Shown: positions 1 to 9,736, counted from the first letter of the stretch. The stretch is 64,000 bases of DNA from an uncultured Dokdonia sp. (GCF_947492815.1 NZ_CANLOB010000017.1:1-64000), one strand, 5' to 3'. The notes: generated by a model from the sequence alone, not told the origin. Numbers and translations: made by a program.

Positions 1-9
1 TAAGAGAAA

Positions 10-498
10 TCAAGGATATAGTAAATCCCCTATAACACGGTAGTCAATACTATTATCTTCATTGACAAAGTACTCAATCAAAAGTTCTCCCCATGTGTTG
101 CCATCAGAGAAGTCTGCGATGATCCAACGGTGATTTAACAAATGAATTTGATTTACCTGAAACGGACGTCCATCCCCTTCGTAAGGAATAAATACATTAC
201 CTTTTATCGTATTCTTTCCTATAATACCATCGGTTACTTGTTGTGTTACAAAATCGATATTGATATTATCATTTTCATAATATTCATACGCATTTGCATT
301 TGTTTTCAATCCAAAGTATTCTGTTTCAGCAATACGCTGTTGCAAAGCATCGATACTATCTATAGCCTTTTGATGCTTCGTTTCCAACTTTGTCATTTTT
401 TGTTGCTGATTTTCATAAAACTTTTTGTTGTGTACATATTGATATACAATCCATAAAGCAGCAAATAGAAAAAGGTATAAGAAGATATTACGTTTCAT
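10..498 (-). CDS. Membrane-anchored coiled-coil protein of unknown function
   Basis: 162 residues. Residues about 5-22 form a hydrophobic N-terminal membrane anchor, followed by a charged stretch (about 28-60) rich in Q, K and E that looks like a coiled coil, then a compact C-terminal domain with no motif I recognise. The start codon overlaps the stop of the upstream MBL hydrolase gene in a TAATG arrangement, so the two are probably translated together as an operon. The function is unknown. The topology suggests a single-pass protein with its C-terminal domain in the periplasm. Confidence 0.75.
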   Translation of the reverse strand: MKRNIFLYLFLFAALWIVYQYVHNKKFYENQQQKMTKLETKHQKAIDSIDALQQRIAETEYFGLKTNANAYEYYENDNINIDFVTQQVTDGIIGKNTIKGNVFIPYEGDGRPFQVNQIHLLNHRWIIADFSDGNTWGELLIEYFVNEDNSIDYRVIGDLLYP

Positions 499-1292
499 TA
501 GGGTGTTGTTAGTATTAATCCATCATAAGCGAGATGTACATTATCAGGAAGCTGAGCTTCTACTTGCGCATGAAATCCCATATGATGGCTTATATGTGTA
601 AAATAGGTTTGTTTTGGTTGAATTTTCGCTATCAATTCCAGTGCTTCATCTACATTTAAGTGTGTTTGATGCTCTTCATAACGCAATGCATTGATCACTA
701 GTATATCAAGTCCTTGTAATTTTTTTAATTCTTCAGGAGCGATGGTTTTGATATCCGTCAAATAAGCAATTTTATCAAAACGATATCCAAAAACCTGTAA
801 GTTTCCGTGATACCCCTCTATAGGAATAACAGGTATACCTCCTAATGATAGTGATTGATTATTAATGACCTCAAATGAACTTACACTGGGTGCTCCTGGA
901 TATCGATTTTCTGTAGCAAAAACATAATCAAACCGTTCTTTTAAGGTTGTGAGCACACGTTTATGTGCATAAATAGGAACATCTCCTTGTTTAAATACAA
1001 AAGGACGAATGTCATCAAGTCCCGCTACGTGATCTGCATGTTCATGTGTAAATAAAATACCACTCAATGGTACGAGGGTTCCCTCTGGAGTACGCTTTCG
1101 CGAAAGCGTATGTAGCATCTGTGCCCTAAAATCAGGACCACAATCTATAACATAATGATACGTATCCCATTCGATAAGAACAGATACCCGTAAACGTGTA
1201 TCTCTAGGATCTTCACTTAAACATACAGGGTGATCACTCCCTATAACAGGAATTCCTTGAGATGTACCAGTACCTAAAAATGTAATTGTCAA
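498..1292 (-). CDS. MBL-fold metallo-hydrolase (PhnP/RNase Z-like)
   Basis: 264 residues, cytoplasmic (no signal peptide). The metal-binding motif HEHADH is at residues 83-88, with the leading strand motif FLGTGTSQGIP and downstream TDIKT and HISHHMGF segments as in the PhnP/RNase Z-like branch of the metallo-beta-lactamase fold. The likely activity is phosphodiester hydrolysis; the substrate is not known. Residues 62-68 (TLSRKRT) are encoded by a copy of the 20-bp palindrome that recurs across the window, placed in a loop before the metal site. Co-transcribed with the membrane protein that follows it. Confidence 0.85.
   Translation of the reverse strand: MTITFLGTGTSQGIPVIGSDHPVCLSEDPRDTRLRVSVLIEWDTYHYVIDCGPDFRAQMLHTLSRKRTPEGTLVPLSGILFTHEHADHVAGLDDIRPFVFKQGDVPIYAHKRVLTTLKERFDYVFATENRYPGAPSVSSFEVINNQSLSLGGIPVIPIEGYHGNLQVFGYRFDKIAYLTDIKTIAPEELKKLQGLDILVINALRYEEHQTHLNVDEALELIAKIQPKQTYFTHISHHMGFHAQVEAQLPDNVHLAYDGLILTTP
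1091..1110. repeat. CGCG palindrome copy 1 (in CDS, LSRK frame)
   Basis: Perfect 20-bp palindrome TACGCTTTCGCGAAAGCGTA inside the MBL hydrolase gene, in the frame that encodes T-L-S-R-K-R. Confidence 0.95.
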
Positions 1293-1335
1293 ATCTGTGA
1301 ATTATTACAAGGAGTTTATGTATAAAATTATGATG

Positions 1336-1343
1336 CAAAAATA
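1336..1343 (-). promoter_or_regulatory. Possible -7 box for the MBL operon
   Basis: TATTTTTG read on the minus strand matches the Bacteroidetes -7 consensus TAnnTTTG. It lies 44 bases before the start codon of the MBL hydrolase. No clear -33 TTTG was found at the proper distance, so this is a weak call. Confidence 0.35.
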
Positions 1344-1354
1344 CAGTTATTTTT

Positions 1355-1384
1355 TTTGGGTACTGTAGCTATTTAGTATATTTG
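1355..1384 (+). promoter_or_regulatory. Bacteroidetes-type promoter (TTTG-N18-TATATTTG)
   Basis: TTTG at 1355-1358 and TATATTTG at 1377-1384 are separated by 18 bases. This closely matches the -33/-7 promoter of the Bacteroidetes primary sigma factor. The start codon of the 482-residue gene is about 31 bases downstream. Confidence 0.7.
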
Positions 1385-1415
1385 AAAAACCTACTTAAAA
1401 GGTAAATAATTAGCT

Positions 1416-2864
1416 ATGGCAATTACAATTCTTGGAGATAAGGAATTTGAAAAAGTCCCTTCGATAAAGAACAAAGTATTAAGAGTAAATCTTAATGAAA
1501 ACATCTACGGTACATTTGCAGAAATAGGTGCTGGACAAGAAACCGTACGTCACTTCTTTAGAGCTGGTGGAGCCAGCGGTACCATTGCAAAAGCAATGAG
1601 TGCTTATGATAAAGACTTTAGTGATGCAATTTATGGTATAGAAGATGACGGTCGTTATGTGACCGAAAAGCGTCTTAAAAAAATGCTTACGCATGAGATG
1701 CAACTTATAGAAGATCGTATCTCACGCTATAAAGAGCCTAATAAAATTTTCTTTACCTATGCCAATACAGTGGCTACTATAGATTTTGCAAAAAAGTATA
1801 AAGGTCATGGTTGGGTAGGTATTAAATTTCAAATTACACCAGAAGGTGATTTTAATGAAATTATATTACACGTTCGTTTTCACGAAAATGACGCCAGATT
1901 ACAGCAACTTACCTTAGGAACTTTAGGTGTCAACCTAATTTATGGTGCTTTTTATAAGCATGACAATCCTAGACATTTATTACAATACTTATACGATCAT
2001 ATTGATAAAGATCAGATAGAAATAGATACGATCAACTTCTCTGGACCTCAGTTTGAAGGTGTAGATAACCGTTTAATGAGTCTACAACTTGTAAGAAACG
2101 GAATGACAGAAGCCGTTATGTTTGATCCTAGCGGTAATAATGTATTACCAGCTGCTATTCTATATAAAAAGAATGTACTTGCATTACGTGGTAGTTTTAG
2201 ACCTGTAACAAAAGTAAACATGGATATGTATGAGAAATCACTTGCCATGTTTTTAGAAGCCAATCGTGTAAATGAAAAGAAAACAGAAGTGATCTTTGAA
2301 ATTACACTTTCCAATCTACGTGCTGAAGGAGAAATTGATGAAGAAGACTTTATGGCAAGAGCGCGCCTGTTATGTTCGCTAGGACAAACGGTGATGATCT
2401 CCAACTTTAAAGAATATTACAAAGTAGTAGAATACTTCTCTAACTATACAAAAGAGCGTATGGGACTTGTGATGGGTGTTAATAATCTTATTGATGTCTT
2501 TGATGCAGGTTATTATCGTCATTTAAGTGGTGGTATCTTAGAAGCTTTTGGTAAGTTATTCTTTAAAGACCTTAAAGTGTACTTATATCCAATGAAGAAT
2601 CCTAAGACTGGAGAACTTACTACAAGTGAAAACTTGAAAGTACATCCACGTATGAAAGAGCTTTATAAGTTCTTTAAGTACAATGGTAAAGTAGTAGATA
2701 TAGAAAACTATGATCCAACAATTTCTGGTATTTTCTCTAGAGAAGTACTACGTATGATACATGATGGCGAAGAAGGCTGGGAAGAATTACTCCCTGAAGG
2801 TATTGCCGAAATGATCAAATCAAGAGAACAATTTGGATACGAGAGTGTTGCTTACGGCGAGTAA
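1416..2864 (+). CDS. Conserved Bacteroidetes protein of unknown function
   Basis: 482 residues, soluble, with no signal peptide or membrane segment. I recognise it as a protein conserved across Bacteroidetes; automated annotations of such proteins vary (nicotinate-nucleotide adenylyltransferase, TonB-dependent receptor). Neither label fits: there is no HxGH nucleotidyltransferase motif and no beta-barrel signature. Notable segments are FFRAGGASGTIAKAMSAYD near residues 47-65 and a C-terminal half rich in aromatic and charged residues. It stands alone between a strong promoter and a strong terminator, which suggests a well-expressed single-gene unit. The reaction is unknown. Confidence 0.85.
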   Translation: MAITILGDKEFEKVPSIKNKVLRVNLNENIYGTFAEIGAGQETVRHFFRAGGASGTIAKAMSAYDKDFSDAIYGIEDDGRYVTEKRLKKMLTHEMQLIEDRISRYKEPNKIFFTYANTVATIDFAKKYKGHGWVGIKFQITPEGDFNEIILHVRFHENDARLQQLTLGTLGVNLIYGAFYKHDNPRHLLQYLYDHIDKDQIEIDTINFSGPQFEGVDNRLMSLQLVRNGMTEAVMFDPSGNNVLPAAILYKKNVLALRGSFRPVTKVNMDMYEKSLAMFLEANRVNEKKTEVIFEITLSNLRAEGEIDEEDFMARARLLCSLGQTVMISNFKEYYKVVEYFSNYTKERMGLVMGVNNLIDVFDAGYYRHLSGGILEAFGKLFFKDLKVYLYPMKNPKTGELTTSENLKVHPRMKELYKFFKYNGKVVDIENYDPTISGIFSREVLRMIHDGEEGWEELLPEGIAEMIKSREQFGYESVAYGE

Positions 2865-2887
2865 ACAATCATTACTATATAACGTAT

Positions 2888-2917
2888 AAAAAAAGCTCCT
2901 AATAGGAGCTTTTTTTA
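2888..2917. terminator. Bidirectional intrinsic terminator
   Basis: The stem AGCTCCT-aat-AGGAGCT is flanked by an A-run on the left and a T-run on the right. It can end transcription from the plus-strand 482-residue gene and from the convergent minus-strand gene at 2979-3608. Confidence 0.85.
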
Positions 2918-2978
2918 TGAATGCTTATTATATGAAGTAATCTATTTGTCTTGAAAAATGACAATTGATAATCATAAA

Positions 2979-3608
2979 CTATGTGTTTTCATAATTACGT
3001 TTTGGTAATTTAATGAATTCACTTAGCGTTACTTTCAATGTCCATTTTTCTACATCATTTACATGTGTCATGTCGATTTTTTCATTGATTTGCGCTCCAG
3101 AAATTATAAATTGTTCTCCAACAGATTCAACAGAATAGATTTCACCATATACATCATGAATCATCTCGTCTATTTTACAAGAAGCTTTAAAATCATTACC
3201 GATATCAAATTCACCCCACGAAAAACTTAAGCCTTTAAAATTAGTAAAGTAAAATAAATCAGTTACTCCTTTCTTTAATACTTGCTTACCATTAAAAACA
3301 GCTGGTTTCCAGATAGCAGTAGTCTTAATTTTTAATTTAGAAAAGTCTTTAAATATATACTTTTTTTCTTGACTTTTCCCAGGACTCCAACCATTATGCA
3401 TTGCTAAATGTATAATCTGACTTACCATGTTAGGTGAAATAGTAAGAGATTCTCTGTAATCAAATAGTGCTTCTATCTGATAATCTTGATACTTAGTATT
3501 TTCAATAATTAATTGTTTGAAATACAAATCTTCATCTGCAATAACTTTCCAAAAATATGGTTCATGATCTACAATAATTTTTCTAGATCCTTTCTTAGGC
3601 ATTGCCAT
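2979..3608 (-). CDS. Hypothetical protein, 209 residues
   Basis: Soluble protein with a basic N-terminus (PKKGSRKI) and a mixed alpha/beta composition. There is no signal peptide, no membrane segment and no motif I recognise. The start could be the first ATG or the one two codons later (MPKKGS). It lies 34 bases downstream of the peroxiredoxin stop region on the same strand and may be read with the gene upstream, but no functional link is evident. Confidence 0.65.
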   Translation of the reverse strand: MAMPKKGSRKIIVDHEPYFWKVIADEDLYFKQLIIENTKYQDYQIEALFDYRESLTISPNMVSQIIHLAMHNGWSPGKSQEKKYIFKDFSKLKIKTTAIWKPAVFNGKQVLKKGVTDLFYFTNFKGLSFSWGEFDIGNDFKASCKIDEMIHDVYGEIYSVESVGEQFIISGAQINEKIDMTHVNDVEKWTLKVTLSEFIKLPKRNYENT

Positions 3609-3642
3609 AAGTGTTATTTGTTTTAGATGCAGTAGTAATGTA

Positions 3643-4092
3643 CTATAACAATTGAGCCGCGTGATCTTTAGTTTTTACTTTATCTATAACCTCAGTAACC
3701 ACTCCTTGTTCATCTACCTTGAATGTTTTACGGTGAATACCATCATATTCTTTCCCCATAAACTTCTTTAATCCCCATACTCCAAAAGCATTGATCACAC
3801 TATGATCTTCATCTGCAAGAAGTTGAAATGGAAATTCATATTTAGTTGCAAAATTTTTCTGACGCTTCTCAGAATCGGCGCTTACCCCTAATAATGTATA
3901 TCCTTGGTCTTGTAATGCTTGATAATTATCTCTTAGGTTACATGCTTCGGCAGTACAACCAGGTGTTGATGCCTTAGGGTAAAAGAAAACAATTAGTTTC
4001 TTTCCTTTAAAATCAGAAAGTGATACTGTGTTTCCATCTTGATCTGTTGTTGTAAAATCAGGTACTTTATCCCCTACTTTAAGTGTATTCAT
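3643..4092 (-). CDS. bcp: Thioredoxin-dependent thiol peroxidase (BCP/PrxQ peroxiredoxin)
   Basis: 149 residues, cytoplasmic. Reduces hydrogen peroxide and organic hydroperoxides using thioredoxin. The motif FFYPKASTPGCTAEACNLRD holds the peroxidatic Cys46 and resolving Cys51, in the Cys-X4-Cys spacing of BCP proteins. I chose the ATG at 4092 (MNTLKVGDKVPDF) because it matches the family N-terminus; the open frame extends 15 codons upstream to 4137, but that extension has no family similarity. Divergent from nth, with about 110 bases between the chosen starts. Confidence 0.92.
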   Translation of the reverse strand: MNTLKVGDKVPDFTTTDQDGNTVSLSDFKGKKLIVFFYPKASTPGCTAEACNLRDNYQALQDQGYTLLGVSADSEKRQKNFATKYEFPFQLLADEDHSVINAFGVWGLKKFMGKEYDGIHRKTFKVDEQGVVTEVIDKVKTKDHAAQLL

Positions 4093-4204
4093 TATCTTCG
4101 TTTTAAATATGGTTTGACTTTTTATAGAACTCATCATTAAAAAAACACTTGAATATATTCAATACGTGTTTTGTTTAATAATTCACCCTGCTAAGATAAA
4201 CAAA

Positions 4205-4882
4205 ATGACCAAGCAAGAAAAAGTAGATTTCGTTATAGATACGTTAAAAGAATTATACCCTCAAATACCTATTCCATTAGATCATAAAGACCCATATACC
4301 TTATTGATTGCAGTATTAATGAGTGCTCAAAGTACCGATGTACGTGTCAACCAAATTACTCCATTACTATTTGAAGTTGCTGATAATCCGTATGACATGA
4401 TCAAACTTACGGTAGAAGAAATTAGAGAAATCATAAAACCTGTTGGCCTCTCTCCTATGAAATCAAAAGGAATCCACGGGCTCTCACATATCCTAATCGA
4501 TAAATATAATGGTGAAGTGCCTAATGATATCGCATTACTAGAAGAATTACCGGCAGTAGGTCATAAAACGGCAAGTGTTGTTGTATCCCAAGCATTTGGC
4601 ACACCCGCATTTCCTGTAGATACGCACATACATAGATTAATGTATCGTTGGGGATTTACCAATGGAAAAAATGTAGTACAAACAGAAAAAGATGCCAAAC
4701 GTTTATTTCCTGAGCATGTTTGGAATGATTTACATTTACAAATTATTTGGTACGGGCGTCAATTCTCTCCTGCACGAGGATGGGATCTTGAAAAAGACAT
4801 TATCACCAAAACAATAGGTCGCAAAACCGTTATTAACGAATATTATAAAACCTTAGAAAAAAGAGCAAAAAAGAAGAAATAA
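4205..4882 (+). CDS. nth: Endonuclease III lacking the iron-sulfur cysteines
   Basis: 225 residues. DNA glycosylase/AP lyase of base excision repair. The helix-hairpin-helix LPAVGHKTASVVV carries the catalytic Lys121 and is followed by the catalytic Asp139 in VDTHIHR. The usual C-terminal Cys-X6-Cys-X2-Cys-X5-Cys cluster loop is present in length but contains no cysteine: after GRQFSPARG the sequence reads WDLEKDIITKTIGRK. The enzyme therefore should not hold a [4Fe-4S] cluster. The start at 4205 (MTKQEK) is preferred over the ATG at 4166, which adds 13 non-conserved residues. Confidence 0.9.
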   Translation: MTKQEKVDFVIDTLKELYPQIPIPLDHKDPYTLLIAVLMSAQSTDVRVNQITPLLFEVADNPYDMIKLTVEEIREIIKPVGLSPMKSKGIHGLSHILIDKYNGEVPNDIALLEELPAVGHKTASVVVSQAFGTPAFPVDTHIHRLMYRWGFTNGKNVVQTEKDAKRLFPEHVWNDLHLQIIWYGRQFSPARGWDLEKDIITKTIGRKTVINEYYKTLEKRAKKKK

Positions 4883-4933
4883 GTACTCTTACAGAAAGTC
4901 AACTATTACAGACTATTTTAAACTTTGTATCTA

Positions 4934-5854
4934 ATGAAAAAGAGACTACTTCTACTCTACATACTAATGTTTCAATGGGTAGTAATTGCTCAAAACAACA
5001 CAAAATATACTACGTTTAGACATGCCCTACAAGAAACTCATCAAGTTACTTGGCTTGATCTTGATTGCGCTGAAGTCTCTTTAATTAATACACAAATACA
5101 TAAACTTCCAAACCTACAATCGCTTTACATAACAAACTGTGAGTTAAGCGTTTTACCAAAAGCAATTAAGGAGGTGCGAAATTTAAGTTTACTAAATATT
5201 CAAGGAAATACAATCGCTGATTTACCAGAATATCTGAATCAATTAGAAAATATCACTGTTCTAAATCTTAGAAATAATGCTTTTAAAAAACTTCCTGAAG
5301 TCATTACAGCATTACCAAAGTTAAGAGAAGTTGATATATCCTATAATCCGCAACTAGATATAAAATCAGTGATAACAACTTGTATAAAAGTAAAAAAGTT
5401 AGACTTCTTATATCTAGATGGGAATAATCTAATACAAATACCATCAGACATTAATAAATTACATGCCTTAGAAGAAATACATCTATCTGAAAATCCACAA
5501 TTAAAACTAAGTAGCGCTTTTAAAAATTTAGCGCAAGTGCCTAATTTAAAAATAGTAGTGTTATCTAATAATGATATTACACAAATCCCTCAAGAATTAA
5601 GCCTAATGCAACAAATAAACGGATTGGTATTAGACAATAATCCAGCTATTAATATAACAGAACTACTAGTAAACACTGCTCACTTAGAGCATTTAAAAGT
5701 ACTGTTATTAAGAGAAAATAACTTGAGTAAACTTCCAACTGACTTAAAAGGATTTAAAAGATTGGAGGTTTTAGAATTAAGTGGCAATCATTTTCCTAAA
5801 GCCGAACAAGAGAGAATAAAAAGTCAGTTACCTACTACCAATTTGGTATTCTGA
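4934..5854 (+). CDS. Exported leucine-rich repeat protein
   Basis: 306 residues. Signal peptide MKKRLLLLYILMFQWVVIAQ, then about ten leucine-rich repeats of roughly 23 residues with the pattern L..L.L..N.L..LP (for example LYLDGNNLIQIPSDINKL) running to the C-terminus. There is no T9SS sorting tail and no lipobox, so it is probably periplasmic. Such proteins usually act in protein-protein contacts; the partner is unknown. A TTG nine bases upstream is open, but the ATG at 4934 gives a normal signal peptide. Confidence 0.85.
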   Translation: MKKRLLLLYILMFQWVVIAQNNTKYTTFRHALQETHQVTWLDLDCAEVSLINTQIHKLPNLQSLYITNCELSVLPKAIKEVRNLSLLNIQGNTIADLPEYLNQLENITVLNLRNNAFKKLPEVITALPKLREVDISYNPQLDIKSVITTCIKVKKLDFLYLDGNNLIQIPSDINKLHALEEIHLSENPQLKLSSAFKNLAQVPNLKIVVLSNNDITQIPQELSLMQQINGLVLDNNPAINITELLVNTAHLEHLKVLLLRENNLSKLPTDLKGFKRLEVLELSGNHFPKAEQERIKSQLPTTNLVF

Positions 5855-5870
5855 TAGTTTGATATATAGA

Positions 5871-5900
5871 AAAAGCCCAATCTGAACGATTGGGATTTTT
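5871..5900. terminator. Intrinsic terminator after the LRR gene
   Basis: Stem CCCAATC-tgaac-GATTGGG (5876-5894) with A-rich left and T-rich right flanks. It can serve both the LRR gene and the minus-strand small ORF that ends at 5908. Confidence 0.8.
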
Positions 5901-5907
5901 ACAAAGT

Positions 5908-6057
5908 TTAGTTGATGACTGCTTCAAAATTCATCGATTTATAATGTATAACACTTAAAGCCTTAGAATAGTTAAGTAGAAACTTAATTGTCTCTAACTT
6001 AGGTTGTAAATTTTCAGCCTGTTTACCCGGCGATGGTTCAGAGTAAATTTTTGACAT
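5908..6057 (-). CDS. Small protein (49 aa) downstream of the ECF sigma gene
   Basis: Begins MSKIYSEPSPGKQ and ends FEAVIN. It has a clean ATG and stop, ends just before a terminator, and lies 57 bases downstream of the sigma gene on the same strand. The C-terminal part (ETIKFLLNYSKALSVIHYK) is predicted helical. I believe similar short proteins occur beside this sigma factor in other flavobacteria, but that is from memory. Its role is unknown; a regulatory partner of the sigma factor is one possibility. Confidence 0.65.
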   Translation of the reverse strand: MSKIYSEPSPGKQAENLQPKLETIKFLLNYSKALSVIHYKSMNFEAVIN

Positions 6058-6114
6058 ATAGCTATTTTTGGTTTATAGTTATGTCAATAACGCAAAATAT
6101 ACCCTATTATTATA

Positions 6115-6699
6115 TTAATTTGTTAAAATAATGTTATGTTTATCTATTACCTTACGAAGGTTAATGAGTGCATAACGCATTCTACCTAACGCAGTATTGA
6201 TACTTACACCTGTTTTTTCTGAGATATCTTTGAAACTCATCTCTTGATATACTCTCATGTAAAGTACTTCTTTCTGATCATCTGGAAGCTCTTCTATCAA
6301 ACGTCTTACATCACATTCCACTTGATCTTTAATTAACTGTTTTTCAGCGTTTAAGCAGTTGTCGCTCAATACAGAAAAGATGCTAAACTCCCCATCGTTA
6401 TCAAACTTAGGCATACGATTATTACGTCTAAAGTGATCAATAACCAAATTATGAGCGATACGCATTACCCAAGGAAGAAACTTACCTTCTTCATTATAGC
6501 GACCTCTCTTAAGTGTATTAATGACTTTAATAAATGTATCCTGAAAAATATCTTCAGATACGTCTCTATCATATACTTTAGAATATATAAAACTATAAAT
6601 ACGTTGTTTGTGCCTCGTTATGAGGGTCGTTAATGAATTTTCATCTCCTTTGATGTAATTACTAACGAGCAGGGCGTCGTCTATTAACACTGTTTTCAT
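6115..6699 (-). CDS. RNA polymerase sigma factor, ECF subfamily
   Basis: 194 residues. The sigma-70 region 2 segment includes YSKVYDRDVSEDIFQDTF and FLPWVMRIAHNLVIDHFRR, and region 4 includes the helix-turn-helix SFKDISEKTGVSINTALGRM near the C-terminus. The ATG at 6699 (MKTVLIDDA) gives a family-like N-terminus; the open frame extends 17 codons further to 6750 without similarity. No anti-sigma (FecR-like or zinc-binding) gene and no SusC/SusD pair adjoins it, so it is an orphan ECF factor as seen in many flavobacteria. The only same-strand neighbour is a 49-residue ORF. Confidence 0.9.
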   Translation of the reverse strand: MKTVLIDDALLVSNYIKGDENSLTTLITRHKQRIYSFIYSKVYDRDVSEDIFQDTFIKVINTLKRGRYNEEGKFLPWVMRIAHNLVIDHFRRNNRMPKFDNDGEFSIFSVLSDNCLNAEKQLIKDQVECDVRRLIEELPDDQKEVLYMRVYQEMSFKDISEKTGVSINTALGRMRYALINLRKVIDKHNIILTN

Positions 6700-6907
6700 A
6701 TTACACTTTTGTAGGTTAACTATGAAGGAAAAATTCCTTACAATCATCATTTTAAAAAAAGTAATAATATGCTATAGGCAGAAAATTGTTTTATTGTGTT
6801 AAGAATTGTAAATATACTAGTATTCTTTTGACAAATACAAAATTTTTTTATGATTTCTTTAAAAAAAATACCAAAACACTAGTGTTTTCGGTATGAAACA
6901 GAAGTAG

Positions 6908-6915
6908 TATCTTTG
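6908..6915 (+). promoter_or_regulatory. -7 box upstream of uvrA
   Basis: TATCTTTG matches TAnnTTTG and lies 23 bases before the uvrA start codon. About 20 bases further upstream is a T-rich TTTTCGG that could serve as the -33 element. A short palindrome AACACTAGTGTT at about 6876-6887 overlaps that upstream region and could be an operator. Confidence 0.5.
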
Positions 6916-6937
6916 TTTCTAGTTGTAAAAAATTACT

Positions 6938-9730
6938 ATGCCAGTAGACATTTCTCTTGTAAATCCTAAGGATAATATTATTATCAAAGGCGCAAAACTT
7001 CATAATCTTAAGAATATAAATGCCGTTATTCCGCGTAATAAACTAGTAGTTATTACAGGACTATCAGGTTCTGGGAAATCCAGTCTTGCGTTTGACACGC
7101 TATATGCAGAAGGACAACGTCGTTACGTAGAAAGTCTTTCTTCCTATGCAAGACAGTTTTTAGGACGTTTGGATAAACCGAAAGTAGATTATATTAAAGG
7201 GATTGCTCCTGCTATAGCGATAGAGCAAAAAGTAAATTCTACAAACCCAAGATCGACGGTGGGTACTTCTACAGAGATCTATGATTACCTAAAGTTACTA
7301 TATGCTCGTATTGGTAAAACGATCTCTCCTATTTCTGGCAATCAAGTAAAAAAAGATACAGTTACCGATGTGGTGGTGTATGTAAACGCTTTCGCGAAAG
7401 CGGAAAAACTCCTCCTCCTCTCTCCTATTTATCTGGAAGATGGACGCAAATTACAAGACAAACTAAAAGCACTTCAACAACAAGGATATGCCAGAGTAAA
7501 AGTAAAAGACGAGGTAAAACGTATTGATGCATTAGAAAATATAAAGAAATTAAAAGCATCAGATATTCAATTAGTTGTAGACAGAATTGTTACAAATCCT
7601 GACGATGAAGATTTTAAAAATAGATTGGCGGATGCTGTTCAAACTGCCTTTTTTGAAGGAAAAGGAGAATTGTTTATAGAAACACTTAGTGACAAAACAA
7701 TACGTCATTTTTCTAATAAATTTGAGTTGGATGGAATGACATTCTTAGAGCCTAATGTACATTTATTTAGTTTTAATAATCCTTATGGTGCTTGTCCTAC
7801 ATGTGAAGGGTATGGTGATGTTATTGGAATAGATGAAGATCTTGTAATACCAAATACAGGGCTTTCTGTTTTTGAAAACTGTGTATTTCCTTGGAGAGGA
7901 GAAAGCATGAGTTATTATAGAGATCAATTAGTAAATAGTGCGTATAAATTTGACTTCCCTATACACAAACCTTATTTTGAGCTTTCTGAAGATCAAAAAC
8001 AAGTATTATGGGAAGGTAATGAGCATTTTGAAGGTATTCATACTTTCTTTGAATTTCTAGAATCTAAAGCCTATAAAATTCAAAATCGAGTAATGTTATC
8101 TCGCTATCGCGGAAAAACAAAATGTAATACCTGTAAAGGAAAACGCTTACGACCAGAAGCTACCTATGTACAAGTAGGTGATAAAAATATTATTGATCTA
8201 GTTACATTACCGCTTAATGAAGTAGCTGACTACTTTAAAGCATTAGAATTAAATGAATACGATGCGACTATTGCTAAACGACTTTTAAAAGAAATCAATA
8301 GTAGATTAGAATTCTTATCTAAGGTAGGACTCGATTACTTAACCTTAAATCGTAAATCAAACACCCTTTCTGGAGGAGAGTCGCAACGTATTAATCTTGC
8401 TACATCTTTAGGAAGTAGTCTTGTAGGGTCTATGTATATATTAGATGAGCCAAGTATTGGCCTACACCCTAAAGACACTGAAAAATTAATAGAAGTTCTC
8501 AAATCTTTACGTGATTTAGGAAATACGGTTATTGTAGTAGAGCATGATGAAGATATCATGAAAGCTGCTGATGAAATCATAGATATAGGACCAGAAGCAG
8601 GAACTTTTGGAGGTCACGTAGTTGCTACGGGTACCTATCAAGATATCCTAGATAGCGACTCATTAACAGCACAGTACTTAAATGGCACTAAGGAAATTAC
8701 AGTTCCCTCAAAACGTAGAACAACCGATTTCTATGTAGAGATTATAGGTGCAAGAGAAAACAATTTAAAAAATATTGATGCGCGTTTTCCACTTGGAATG
8801 TTTACCGCAGTAACGGGTGTCTCTGGTAGTGGAAAAAGTACCCTTGTACGTAAACTATTATATCCTGCATTACTAAAAGAAATAGGCGGTTACGGACAAA
8901 AAGCAGGACAGTTTACAGAGATCAAAGGGAAGTTTGATACCGTAAAAACAGTAGAGTTTGTTGATCAAAATCCAATTGGAAGGTCTTCTCGTTCTAATCC
9001 TGTTACCTATATCAAAGCTTATGATGATATCAGAAAACTATACGAGAATCAGAAATTAAGTAAAATACGGGGTTATAAATCAAAGCATTTTTCTTTTAAT
9101 GTAGATGGGGGACGTTGCGAGACGTGTAAAGGCGAAGGTGAAGTAACTATTGAAATGCAATTTATGGCAGATGTTCATTTAGAATGTGAAAACTGCAAAG
9201 GAAAACGATTTAAAAAAGAGGTCTTAGAAGTAACATTCAATGATAAAAATATTGATGATATCCTCACCATGACCATAGATGATGCCGTTGCCTTCTTTTC
9301 TGAACATAATGAAGCAAAAATTACTCGTAAATTAAAACCGCTCCAAGATGTAGGTTTAGGATATGTAACATTAGGACAGAGCTCTTCTACCCTATCTGGT
9401 GGAGAAGCGCAGCGTATTAAACTAGCTTCTTTCCTAGTAAAAGGAAATACAAAAGATAAAGCATTATTTATTTTTGATGAACCTACTACAGGCTTACATT
9501 TTCATGATATTAATAAATTAGTAGCATCTTTTGAAGCACTCATAGAAAAAGGTCATAGCATCATTGTTGTAGAACATAATATGGATCTCGTAAAATGTGC
9601 TGATTATGTGATTGATCTTGGTCTTACGGGAGGAAAACATGGTGGAAATATTATCGCGCAAGGCACTCCAGAAGAAGTTGCTAAATCTAAAAAATCATAT
9701 ACGGGACACTATTTAAAAGAAAAAGTATAA
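6938..9730 (+). CDS. uvrA: Excinuclease ABC subunit A
   Basis: 930 residues. Damage-recognition ATPase of nucleotide excision repair. It has two ABC ATPase modules: Walker [10 protein letters not shown] at 41-49 with signature [12 protein letters not shown], and a second Walker A GVSGSGKS with [12 protein letters not shown]. Zinc-finger cysteine pairs are visible in [25 protein letters not shown] and CENCKGKRF. Residues 151-155 (AFAKA) are encoded by a copy of the recurrent palindrome, in the region after the first ATPase half-site. Followed six bases later by a membrane protein gene. Confidence 0.97.
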   Translation: MPVDISLVNPKDNIIIKGAKLHNLKNINAVIPRNKLVVITGLSGSGKSSLAFDTLYAEGQRRYVESLSSYARQFLGRLDKPKVDYIKGIAPAIAIEQKVNSTNPRSTVGTSTEIYDYLKLLYARIGKTISPISGNQVKKDTVTDVVVYVNAFAKAEKLLLLSPIYLEDGRKLQDKLKALQQQGYARVKVKDEVKRIDALENIKKLKASDIQLVVDRIVTNPDDEDFKNRLADAVQTAFFEGKGELFIETLSDKTIRHFSNKFELDGMTFLEPNVHLFSFNNPYGACPTCEGYGDVIGIDEDLVIPNTGLSVFENCVFPWRGESMSYYRDQLVNSAYKFDFPIHKPYFELSEDQKQVLWEGNEHFEGIHTFFEFLESKAYKIQNRVMLSRYRGKTKCNTCKGKRLRPEATYVQVGDKNIIDLVTLPLNEVADYFKALELNEYDATIAKRLLKEINSRLEFLSKVGLDYLTLNRKSNTLSGGESQRINLATSLGSSLVGSMYILDEPSIGLHPKDTEKLIEVLKSLRDLGNTVIVVEHDEDIMKAADEIIDIGPEAGTFGGHVVATGTYQDILDSDSLTAQYLNGTKEITVPSKRRTTDFYVEIIGARENNLKNIDARFPLGMFTAVTGVSGSGKSTLVRKLLYPALLKEIGGYGQKAGQFTEIKGKFDTVKTVEFVDQNPIGRSSRSNPVTYIKAYDDIRKLYENQKLSKIRGYKSKHFSFNVDGGRCETCKGEGEVTIEMQFMADVHLECENCKGKRFKKEVLEVTFNDKNIDDILTMTIDDAVAFFSEHNEAKITRKLKPLQDVGLGYVTLGQSSSTLSGGEAQRIKLASFLVKGNTKDKALFIFDEPTTGLHFHDINKLVASFEALIEKGHSIIVVEHNMDLVKCADYVIDLGLTGGKHGGNIIAQGTPEEVAKSKKSYTGHYLKEKV
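7387..7402. repeat. CGCG palindrome copy 2 (in uvrA, AFAKA frame)
   Basis: 16-bp palindrome CGCTTTCGCGAAAGCG inside uvrA, encoding A-F-A-K-A. Confidence 0.95.
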
Positions 9731-9736
9731 CAACAA

